The notes under the pieces: model-generated | What the model saw: only the letters and a program-made list of their open reading frames with translations | Databases searched by the model: none | What the model was told of the DNA's origin: nothing | Shown: positions 32,115 to 38,422 of the stretch, piece after piece | Layout of the letters: every line of letters begins with the position of its first letter | Position numbering within the stretch: the stretch's first letter is position 1 | Translations under genes and position numbers: made by a program | Origin: Chitinivibrionales bacterium | Lineage (GTDB): Bacteria; Fibrobacterota; Chitinivibrionia; Chitinivibrionales; FEN-1185 | DNA: 38,422 bases | NCBI GenBank assembly: GCA_035516255.1 | Contig: DATJAL010000020.1 | Span: 1 to 38,422, forward strand | Direction of reading: 5' to 3'

Positions 32115-33713
32115 ATGAAAGCTGGCCAAAGGCTACTTACCCGATGGATGCTCATGGTTTCTTCAATAGCAGCGATGCTTGCCAGTCAGTCTGCGTTCGG
32201 CGCGTTTGACAATCCGCTGCCGACAACGACCCTTACCGCGACGCGGGGCATGAGCCAGGTAAGTTCGGGCGAGGCGATGGGCGCGGGACGGCTGAGCTTT
32301 TCCTTGTTCGGCTCCTGGTACCAAGTGAACGACTCTTTTCCGCTCTCGCCCAACAAGGGCGCCAATGTGTACACCGACAATGTAGCGTTTTCTTTCGGCG
32401 TCAACCCGTTCATTGACGTGTTCGCCTCCTTGTACACGTACGAAATGCAGAATTACGATTCGACAAACTCGGTGGGGCTCGGCACGGTCATGGCCGGAAT
32501 ACAGGGAACGCTTCCCTTTGCCGACACGCTGCCGGTACGGCTCGGCGGGCAGGTGCTTATCTACGGGGGCACGGCCGCGAACCAGATCAACGGCAACCGC
32601 GCCGACGGATACAATTATTTCGAGACGCGCCAGGGATACGATTTTGCGGGAAAGCTTTTACAAAGTATAATTCTTGGCAATGAAAAGTACGCCTTCAAGA
32701 TGCATTTCAACGAGGGTTTGGTGACCTCGCTGCAGTCGGGCAAGGGCCTGATGATGACGCTGGCCGCGGGGATCCAGGTGAACGCGCATCCGGTGCTCGT
32801 GCTCGGCCTTGAAGCAAACTCGCGAACGTTCACCGACCACATTGCCATTCTCACCGATCCGCTGTGGATAACGCCCACCATCACCTTCAGGACGCCATAT
32901 TATTTCAACGTTCTCATCGGCGGCGACATTGCATTGTCAAAGGAACGCGATACCTCCGGCACGTCCGGCACGACGGCGCTCAAGGCGCTCGAGTCGTACC
33001 GGGTTTTCGGCTCGATCGCCTTTTCATTCGACCTGCTTGCGCGCCAGAAAGCTGCCGCAAAGGAAAAGGAAAAACAGGACGCGCTTGAAAAAGAACGGCT
33101 CAAGGCCGAGGCCGACAGCATGGCGCGCCTGCAGAAAAAGGAGGCCGAGGAAAAAACAAAGGCAATGGCGGCCGCCGACAAGAAGACCCAGGCCGAGCGT
33201 CACCGTGCCGACTCGCTCGCGCATGTTGCGGACTCGCTCGCGCAAAAGGCGCGCGCCGACTCCGTCGCGCTCGCCGAATCGAAGCGCCAGGTCGAGGAGG
33301 AACGGTCGAAGCGCACCGACGCCGAGAAACAGCTCTTGTCAACGGGCCTCCTCCTGCTCGACGCGGTCTATTTCGCGTCCGGCAAGACCGACATCAACAT
33401 CAACTCCAAGCCGTACCTTAACATCATCGGAAAAATGCTTTCCAAATATCCCAAGCTCGTGCTCGAGGTGGGCGGTCATACCGACAACGTGGGCAGCCCG
33501 TCGTCCAACATGCGGCTGAGCCAGGCCCGCGCCGAGTCGGTGCGCATGTACCTGATTTCGGTTGCGCCGGACCTTGCGGGCCGCCTGAGCGCCATGGGCT
33601 ACGGTTCGAGCGTGCCCAAGGCCGAAAACTCCACGGCCGACGGCAGGCAGATGAACCGCAGGGTGGAGCTCAAGGTGCTGAACAAGGACGTGCTGAAGGA
33701 GTATAATCCGTAA
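32115..33713 (+). CDS. OmpA-family outer-membrane protein
   Basis: This 532-residue protein starts with a signal peptide (about 1-29, ending SAFGA). A beta-barrel-like region (about 30-310) follows, with alternating aromatic strands such as GRLSFSLFGSWYQV and PYYFNVLIGGDIALS. A charged coiled coil comes next (about 312-410), with a degenerate ADSLA...ADSVA pattern. The C-terminal OmpA domain (about 415-525) contains GHTDNVGS, SQARAESVRMYL and GRQMNRRVEL, whose Asp and Arg bind diaminopimelate in peptidoglycan. It should link outer membrane and cell wall. The long coiled coil between barrel and OmpA domain could span the periplasm. It stands alone, with a good promoter and ribosome binding site. 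Confidence 0.9.
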   Translation: MKAGQRLLTRWMLMVSSIAAMLASQSAFGAFDNPLPTTTLTATRGMSQVSSGEAMGAGRLSFSLFGSWYQVNDSFPLSPNKGANVYTDNVAFSFGVNPFIDVFASLYTYEMQNYDSTNSVGLGTVMAGIQGTLPFADTLPVRLGGQVLIYGGTAANQINGNRADGYNYFETRQGYDFAGKLLQSIILGNEKYAFKMHFNEGLVTSLQSGKGLMMTLAAGIQVNAHPVLVLGLEANSRTFTDHIAILTDPLWITPTITFRTPYYFNVLIGGDIALSKERDTSGTSGTTALKALESYRVFGSIAFSFDLLARQKAAAKEKEKQDALEKERLKAEADSMARLQKKEAEEKTKAMAAADKKTQAERHRADSLAHVADSLAQKARADSVALAESKRQVEEERSKRTDAEKQLLSTGLLLLDAVYFASGKTDININSKPYLNIIGKMLSKYPKLVLEVGGHTDNVGSPSSNMRLSQARAESVRMYLISVAPDLAGRLSAMGYGSSVPKAENSTADGRQMNRRVELKVLNKDVLKEYNP

Positions 33714-33734
33714 AGGTTTTGCATTTGTTAAATA

Positions 33735-33945
33735 TTCCGGTGGGGGAAGGCTCCCCCTGGGGTGCAGCTTCCGCCGCCTCCTTGTCAAAGAGAGAAATCG
33801 GCAAGGCGGCGGCGATCCGCACCCACACCCCCTCTTTGGCGCCGATACACCCATGGTTTACGAACAATAGTAGTGGCTGGCGATCCGTTTGCTGCGGTCC
33901 AGACCTTACATGGTGGAAGAAGACGAAAATTATAGCCCATTTGAT
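33735..33945 (+). repeat. Intergenic repeat, family A, copy downstream of OmpA gene
   Basis: This is a clean copy. GGTGGGGGAAGGCTCCCCC, GGGGTGCAGCTTCCGCCG, an inner stem of CCGCCGCCTCCTTG with CAAGGCGGCGGCG, ACCCACACCCCCTCTTTGGC, and the right end TTACATGGTGGAAGAAGACG all line up with the copies near 12886 and 16698. Confidence 0.8.
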
Positions 33946-33977
33946 GACTCTCGATATTCTTACAAACTATCTTTTTG

Positions 33978-34020
33978 TCTTCTCTGCGCTCTCTGTGTCT
34001 CTGCGGTGAATTTTGTTAAC
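33978..34020 (+). repeat. TCTCTGCGGTGAA-type short repeat
   Basis: CTGCGCTCTCTGTGTCTCTG at 33983 followed by CGGTGAATTTTG is one more copy of the short repeat also seen near 7359, 11370, 16671 and 18271. Confidence 0.7.
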
Positions 34021-34087
34021 TGGTTAGAGAGTACGCAAACGGCGTATTTCGGTATCTCACCCATTTATTTGCTTGTCAAATATTTTA

Positions 34088-34372
34088 ATGAAACAAAAGA
34101 AACCCGACCCAGATATCGCGCTCCTCCTCAACACGCTTGACAAACTGGGAGTTGAGGTGCGGTGCGGCGTGTTCGACTCCGAGGGAGGCTTGGCGAGAAT
34201 CGAGGACCGGTATATACTATTTTTACATGACGCGGTGACCCTGGGCCGTGAAAAAGAGCTGTGTCTTGACGCGATAAGAAAAATGGACCCCGCGCTTTCG
34301 CACGTGCCGCCGCGGGTGCGGATACTGCTGGGCGAGGGAGATTGGGGAGACCAAGGAGCAACGGATGGATAA
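34088..34372 (+). CDS. Small unknown protein
   Basis: This 94-residue protein is not recognised. It is mixed alpha/beta and acidic in the middle: DPDIALLLNTLDKLGVEVRC, then YILFLHDAVTLGREKELCLD, then the tail PPRVRILLGEGDWGD. The pattern looks like a compact cytoplasmic protein without signal or membrane segments. ATG 34088 is preferred over TTG 34073. There is no strong ribosome binding site. Its end overlaps the Gfo/Idh/MocA gene by 8 bases, so the two are probably translated together. A partner or regulatory role for that enzyme is a guess. Confidence 0.6.
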   Translation: MKQKKPDPDIALLLNTLDKLGVEVRCGVFDSEGGLARIEDRYILFLHDAVTLGREKELCLDAIRKMDPALSHVPPRVRILLGEGDWGDQGATDG

Positions 34373-35312
34373 AGTGCGGGTGGCAGTGATCGGCGCCGGC
34401 GTTCTCGGCTCATACCACATACAGAAATGCCTTAAAAACAGGGACGTCGCCTTTGCCGGTTTTTTCGACGTATCGGCCGAGTGCAGGGTCGAGGTCGCGA
34501 AAAAACTGGGCGTCACCGCGTGGAACAGCGAGGTGGACCTGGTTGCGGCCGCGGACGCCTGCATCATCGCCGCGCCGTCGTCGCGCCATGGTGAAATTGC
34601 GCAACGGTGCATGGAAGCGAAAAAACACGTGCTCGTGGAAAAGCCGCTGGCGCCTTCGTACGATGAAGGCGCGGCCTTGGTGCAGCTCGCCAAGGAAAAA
34701 AACGTGGCGCTTCACGTGGGCCACTCCGAAGCGTTCAACACGGCGTTTGTGCAGCTCCAGTCGCACACACCCGCGCCGCGTTTCATCGAGGTGCACCGGC
34801 TTGCCCAGTATTCGCCGCGCGGCACCGACGTATCGGTGATCCTCGACCTCATGGTGCACGATTTGCAGCTCGTGCTGCGGCTGCTGCGCGAGGAGCCCGT
34901 CTACGGCGCAATCGCGGCCACGGGCGTGCCCGTGGTGAGCAGCGGCATCGACATCGCAAACGTGCGCATCCCGTTCGCCTCCGGGTGCGTGGTGAACTGC
35001 ACGGCCAGCCGCATCTCCGCCAAGCGGATGCGCAAGCTGCGGCTGTTCGAAAAGGACAACTACTACTCGGTGGACCTGGACAAAGAGGAAATAGAACACT
35101 ATTACCTCACCGCCGCCCCGTCGCCGGGCAGGCCCCTGCCCGTGGGTTTTGACAAGCAAAAGGCCAGGCACGTCGACGCGCTCGAGGCCGAGCTTGCCGC
35201 GTTTGTCAATGAAATTCTCGGGAAGGAAGGGCAGAAAGGGGTGACGGGCGAAGAGGCGCTGGCGGTATTAAAGGTCACTGATACGATAATGGGGTTGCTT
35301 GATAAAAAGTGA
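34365..35312 (+). CDS. Gfo/Idh/MocA family oxidoreductase
   Basis: This 315-residue protein has the N-terminal NAD(P)-binding Rossmann motif VIGAGVLGSYH (Gly10, Gly12, Gly15), the family EKP motif at residues 92-94 (LVEKPLAP), and a catalytic region DLMVHDLQLVL with Asp161 and His165. The family oxidises or reduces sugars and sugar nucleotides. The DLM.HD pattern is also seen in sugar-nucleotide 3-dehydrogenases such as GnnA of lipid A synthesis, but no lipid A genes flank it, so the substrate is open. It overlaps the small unknown gene upstream. A repeat-filled gap follows. Confidence 0.88.
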   Translation: MDKVRVAVIGAGVLGSYHIQKCLKNRDVAFAGFFDVSAECRVEVAKKLGVTAWNSEVDLVAAADACIIAAPSSRHGEIAQRCMEAKKHVLVEKPLAPSYDEGAALVQLAKEKNVALHVGHSEAFNTAFVQLQSHTPAPRFIEVHRLAQYSPRGTDVSVILDLMVHDLQLVLRLLREEPVYGAIAATGVPVVSSGIDIANVRIPFASGCVVNCTASRISAKRMRKLRLFEKDNYYSVDLDKEEIEHYYLTAAPSPGRPLPVGFDKQKARHVDALEAELAAFVNEILGKEGQKGVTGEEALAVLKVTDTIMGLLDKK

Positions 35313-35744
35313 CAAAGTGAAATCATTCTTAGATGTCAAATCTGTAGCGACATTGATTGTTTAGCCTCACCCCACCCCCTCTCCCACAGGGAGAGGGGAG
35401 ATTGTCATTCTTTCTTGCCTTGACATCGGGGCGCTGCCCCGGGCAACAAATATTACACCCCTAGGGGGCTGAAAAATACAGTCACGGCGTTACAACCTTT
35501 GCCCGTGCGCCAGGCAGGACTGGAGCTTGGTCCCGACCAACGGGAGGAAATAGACCCGCTGGAGCACGGTTCTGCCCGGCCCGCGCCGTCAGGCATATAG
35601 GGGCCGTGGCAGCCCGAGCCGAAGGCAACACCGGAAGGACGACCCTTGGAAGTACCCGAAGGGGTGCGGCCGCCGCCGCTTCGGCGGGGCGCCCATTTTA
35701 TCTTATTCTTTATATCTACTAACTATGGCACCAATCACAGACAT
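35313..35744 (+). repeat. Gap with CCTCTCCC repeat and family B copy
   Basis: No gene is seen. CCCCCTCTCCCACAGGGAGA (35376) with GGGGAG is a hairpin-forming repeat widespread in bacteria. About 35505-35695 is a family B copy. It reads CAGGACTGGAGCTTGG, GGAGGAAATAGACCCGCTGG, CACGGTTCTGCCCGGCCC, CGACCCTTGGAAGTACCCGA and GGGGCGCCCATTTTATC, closest to the copies near 20578 and 38030. Confidence 0.7.
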
Positions 35745-35775
35745 TTGCTATATTATAGTCTAAATTATTTATATT
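35745..35775 (+). promoter_or_regulatory. Putative promoter of tRNA-Arg and STAS-PEGA gene
   Basis: TTGCTA (35745-35750) and TATATT (35770-35775) are 19 bases apart in an AT-rich stretch about 35 bases before the tRNA. TTTATA at 35775-35780 is an alternative -10. Confidence 0.35.
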
Positions 35776-35809
35776 TTATAGGTTAAGGTCCGTTAATCAG
35801 AGAACTTGT

Positions 35810-35883
35810 GCGCCAGTAGCTCAGTTGGATAGAGCGTCGGCCTCCGGAGCCGAAGGTCGTGGGTTCGACTCCCTCCTGGCGTA
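35810..35883 (+). tRNA. tRNA-Arg (CCG)
   Basis: A cloverleaf is visible. Acceptor GCGCCAG pairs with CTGGCGT, including a G-U first pair. The anticodon stem TCGGC/GCCGA carries the loop CTCCGGA with anticodon CCG at 35844-35846. The T-arm is GGGTTCGACTCCC. CCA is not encoded. The STAS-PEGA gene starts about 35 bases downstream. Confidence 0.93.
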
Positions 35884-35917
35884 TTTCGCAGCTGCTTAAT
35901 TTACAAAGGGGGTTCTT

Positions 35918-37780
35918 ATCAAATTCCGAACCAGAACCAGCGGTATTTTCGAAATCATCCAGCCCGTTGCGGAAAAGGGTGAGGTGTTCGATTCCACGCT
36001 TCTCAAGAACATGATCAACTCGCTCATCGCCGAGGGGAAGCGGAACTTCGCCATCGACCTGTCTCCGCTCGACTACATCTACTCCGACGCGATCAACGTG
36101 ATCCTCGCCCTCAACCGGCGCATTCTCGACGTGAGCGGCCGTCTGTCCATCATGGGCCCGACCCCGGAGGTGCGTCAGATCCTCGAGCGCACGGGGCTGC
36201 AGAACATTTTGAAGATATTCGACACCGAAGCCGAACTGCTCAAGAGCTCGGAGGACATCATCCTCCAGACCACGCGGTATAATGTCGCCGACCTGCAGTC
36301 GTACCAGCAGCAGCCGGCCAAGCCGAAATCGGAGTTCGAGGATTTTCGCTCTGAAATAAGCACCGCAATGTCGCCCGGCGTCGTGGCAGCCGAAGCCGAG
36401 CCCGCACCGGGATTCCGCCAGGCGCCGCCGCAATATGCCGCACCGCAGGAACCGCCCCAGCAATTTGCGAAACCCGCTCCCTTCAAAGAAGAGGAATTCG
36501 AGGCCGCTTATAAATCATTCGAAACCGAGGCAACCCAGGACACCTACGGGCCGCCGCCCATGCGGCCGCCCGCGCCGCAGCAATATGCCGAACCGTTCAC
36601 GCCGCCGCCCGTGGTGCCTCCACGGCCGGCAGCCCAGCCGTTCAAGAGGCCCGAGCAGGAATTCGCGCCTGTCCAGGAGCCCATGCCCGCGGCACGGCGC
36701 AGAGAGGCCGAGTTCACGCCGCCGCCCCCGCCGCCCACCCGCAGGGTTCCGGCGGTTCCTCCTCCCGAAGCGGCTATTGAGAAGCCGGAGCCCGTTCCGG
36801 CAAAACGCAAACCTGCGCTTGAGGAAAAATACGGCGAATATTCCGGCGAAGCCGAAATGGCTCCTAAAAAGCGTTCCCCGCTGCCCGTGATCATCACGCT
36901 GCTCCTGGTGGCGCTTTTGGCCGCGGGCGGATATTACGGATACACCGTTTACATAAAGGGACAAAAAGAGAACCCGGCACCGCTCGTCGCGCCGACGCCA
37001 GCAAAGCCGCCGGCGCCGGCGCCTGCACCAACCGTCTCAACGCCGACGCCGGCACCCGCACCAACGCCGCCCCCTGCTGTTGAGCCGGTCAAGCCGGCCG
37101 CGCCGGTCGCGGAAACTCCTGAAAAACCGTCCAAGAAACCAGCGCCCGGCAAGCCTGGCAAAAAGCCGGAGGCGGTCACACGCAAAGAACCGTCAATTGC
37201 CCCGACCACTGCCGCGGCCCAGGGGAAACTGACCATTTCGTCAGCCCCTTCCGGCGCAACCGTAAAGGCCGACGAAAACGTTCTAGGTGTCACGCCGTAT
37301 ATATGGAAAAATCCCAATATCATCGGCGAGGTGACCCTAACGATTTCCAAAACGGGCTACAAGGACGCGGTCAAGACCATCGAATTCACCGGCGGCACCA
37401 AGCAGGAATTCTTCAAGCTGGAAAAAGAAGAGGCCGCGCCAACTGCTAAGCCGGCTCCTGCGCCCGCACCCGAGACTGTGCCCGCGCCCGAAGCCGCAGC
37501 GCCGCCTCCTCCGCCCAAACCCGCGCCCGCGGCCGAACCGGCGCCCGCGCCCGCAGCGTCATCGGGCAACGGAGATCCAGCGACAATTTTCATCTCGTCG
37601 TTGCCGCCCGTCGCTGACGTGTATATGGACGGGAAACTAATCGGCAAGACGAACATCACCAAGCTCAATGTGCTGTCAGGCACGCACAGCATGCGGTTTG
37701 TCAAGGGAACGGCAGAAGTCACGCAGGACATGACGTTCAAGGCCGGCGACAACCCATCGCGCTTCGTGTCGGTGAAGTAA
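35918..37780 (+). CDS. STAS-transmembrane-PEGA fusion protein
   Basis: This protein has a cytoplasmic N-terminal STAS domain (about 1-110: GIFEIIQPVAEKG, NFAIDLSPLDYIYSDAINVI, SIMGPTPEVRQILERTGL). A long Pro/Ala-rich linker (about 125-315) and one membrane segment (about 323-345, VIITLLLVALLAAGGYYGY) follow. A second Pro/Ala linker leads to two PEGA domains (about 437-505 and 555-620: KLTISSAPSGATVKADENVL and ATIFISSLPPVADVYMDGKL). Basic residues before the membrane segment put the STAS domain inside. STAS domains bind kinases or nucleotides, and PEGA domains sit on envelope surfaces. GTG 35984 would cut off the first STAS strands. AAAGGGGG (35905-35912) instead points to a non-canonical ATC at 35918, giving 620 residues. 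Confidence 0.75.
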   Translation: MKFRTRTSGIFEIIQPVAEKGEVFDSTLLKNMINSLIAEGKRNFAIDLSPLDYIYSDAINVILALNRRILDVSGRLSIMGPTPEVRQILERTGLQNILKIFDTEAELLKSSEDIILQTTRYNVADLQSYQQQPAKPKSEFEDFRSEISTAMSPGVVAAEAEPAPGFRQAPPQYAAPQEPPQQFAKPAPFKEEEFEAAYKSFETEATQDTYGPPPMRPPAPQQYAEPFTPPPVVPPRPAAQPFKRPEQEFAPVQEPMPAARRREAEFTPPPPPPTRRVPAVPPPEAAIEKPEPVPAKRKPALEEKYGEYSGEAEMAPKKRSPLPVIITLLLVALLAAGGYYGYTVYIKGQKENPAPLVAPTPAKPPAPAPAPTVSTPTPAPAPTPPPAVEPVKPAAPVAETPEKPSKKPAPGKPGKKPEAVTRKEPSIAPTTAAAQGKLTISSAPSGATVKADENVLGVTPYIWKNPNIIGEVTLTISKTGYKDAVKTIEFTGGTKQEFFKLEKEEAAPTAKPAPAPAPETVPAPEAAAPPPPPKPAPAAEPAPAPAASSGNGDPATIFISSLPPVADVYMDGKLIGKTNITKLNVLSGTHSMRFVKGTAEVTQDMTFKAGDNPSRFVSVK

Positions 37781-37810
37781 TAAGGTCAAGTTAGAAATTG
37801 AAATTTATTA

Positions 37811-37848
37811 GCCGGAGCGTCTTTTTTAAAGCGCTCCGGTTTTTTTTA
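37811..37848 (+). terminator. Rho-independent terminator after STAS-PEGA gene
   Basis: CCGGAGCG (37812-37819) pairs exactly with CGCTCCGG (37832-37839), and a run of eight or more T follows at once. It lies 30 bases past the stop codon. Confidence 0.9.
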
Positions 37849-37867
37849 TTTTTTGCGGAATGATAAT

Positions 37868-38120
37868 CTGGAGGGGGAAGCCTTTTCTGAGTGCTTCGCC
37901 GAGCTCAATACATGCCCGCGATGCGCCTTTTTTCCATGTTGCGCCCGAACCAGCATGAAAGGTTGATTTTCCCGCTCCGGAGTCCGGCGAAGAAAAACGA
38001 CAATGGTATTTTACCTATGTCAAGCGTTAGACAGGACTGGAGCTTGTCCCGACCAAGGAAATAGACCTGCTGGAGCGCGGTGCTGCCCGGCCCCGCGCAT
38101 CGGGGGAACGCCCAATTTCT
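37868..38120 (+). repeat. Gap with family A fragment and family B copy
   Basis: CTGGAGGGGGAAG near 37870 is the family A left end, cut short. About 38015-38118 is a family B copy with both end signatures, TATGTCAAGCGTTAGACAGG and GGGGGAACGCCCAATTTC. Between them lie GGAGCTTGTCCCGACCAAGG and GGAGCGCGGTGCTGCCCGGC, as near 35510. No gene is seen. Confidence 0.75.
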
Positions 38121-38144
38121 AAATTCAAACGCAAAGTATGATTC

Positions 38145-38172
38145 TTTACTTTATCCCGCGACTTATATATTT
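38145..38172 (+). promoter_or_regulatory. Putative promoter of tRNA-Phe
   Basis: TTTACT (38145-38150) and TATATT (38167-38172) are 16 bases apart and lie about 28 bases before the tRNA. Confidence 0.4.
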
Positions 38173-38199
38173 TATTCATCTTCAAAAAAGAACAGTAGT

Positions 38200-38272
<73 letters not shown>

Positions 38273-38281
38273 TTTTAGATC

Positions 38282-38320
38282 AAGGACTTACAACGCGAGT
38301 TGTGCGTCCTTTTTCTTTTG
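38282..38320 (+). terminator. Rho-independent terminator after tRNA-Phe
   Basis: AAGGAC (38282-38287) pairs with GTCCTT (38306-38311), with an inner ACAAC/GTTGT stem and a GCGA loop, followed by a T-rich run. It lies ten bases past the tRNA. Confidence 0.75.
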
Positions 38321-38422
38321 GTGCTTAAAAATGCTTACGATTTGTAAACAAACTTGGATTTTCAGGCCGCTGTTCTCCACAATCTGCCGATAAGCGCCTG
38401 TACTGCTCCGAGAGGAATGGAA
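38321..38422. other. Right edge, no gene recognised
   Basis: The last 100 bases follow the tRNA-Phe terminator. No gene, repeat copy or RNA is recognised. The direct pair TGCTTAAAAATGCTTACG near 38321 is the only small pattern seen. Confidence 0.3.

Noticed and set aside
2976-38120. The spaced intergenic repeats as a CRISPR array
   Set aside because: Copies are kilobases apart, vary in length and have no regular spacers or cas genes.

Overview
The window reads as part of the chromosome of a Gram-negative, GC-rich bacterium. Envelope genes support this: an OmpA-type outer-membrane protein, a lipoprotein, a SPOR protein, a LapA-like membrane protein and PgpA. The Asp/Ser-rich coiled coil of the OmpA protein, the PEGA domains and the very repeat-rich gaps suggest an uncultured FCB-type lineage such as Fibrobacterota. 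That placement is an inference and is weak. No phage, plasmid, CRISPR or insertion-sequence genes were seen.

Layout. (1) 211-7148, plus strand: eight closely packed genes for an acyl-chain assembly pathway (hotdog thioesterase, ketosynthase, KAS III-like enzyme, acyltransferase, 3-hydroxyacyl dehydrogenase, two enoyl-CoA hydratase-fold enzymes and an AcpS-like protein). No acyl carrier protein gene is visible. (2) 7456-10533, plus strand: hisD, an overlapping radical SAM gene, tRNA-Gly and tRNA-Cys. (3) 10892-20831, minus strand: the SRP RNA, dnaX, ybaB, recR and pgpA; then miaB with a LapA-like gene and a SPOR gene; then gatB and a small membrane protein. (4) 21056-31621, plus strand: recC, recB and recD, a small double-HTH gene and a lipoprotein. 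(5) 32115-38272, plus strand: an OmpA-family protein, a small unknown gene overlapping a Gfo/Idh/MocA oxidoreductase, tRNA-Arg, a STAS-membrane-PEGA fusion and tRNA-Phe.

How the genes work together. The first block probably makes or modifies an acyl or polyketide chain. The number of catalytic residues lost (KAS III His, AT Arg, AcpS metal ligands) suggests a specialised chemistry rather than housekeeping fatty-acid synthesis. The SRP RNA-dnaX-ybaB-recR order matches the classical arrangement. It lies back to back with a complete recCBD set, so replication and recombinational repair genes are concentrated around 18-30 kb. dnaX carries an A10 run placed so that a -1 slip gives an immediate stop, which would make a short gamma-like form.

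Nearly every gap longer than about 100 bases is filled by mosaic GC-rich repeats, often ending in GGAACGCCC, or by short repeats that recur in unrelated bacteria. One repeat has entered the 5' end of the SPOR gene and another separates recB from recD. These repeats, the acyl cluster, the dnaX slip site and the STAS-PEGA protein with its apparent non-canonical start are the most interesting items.
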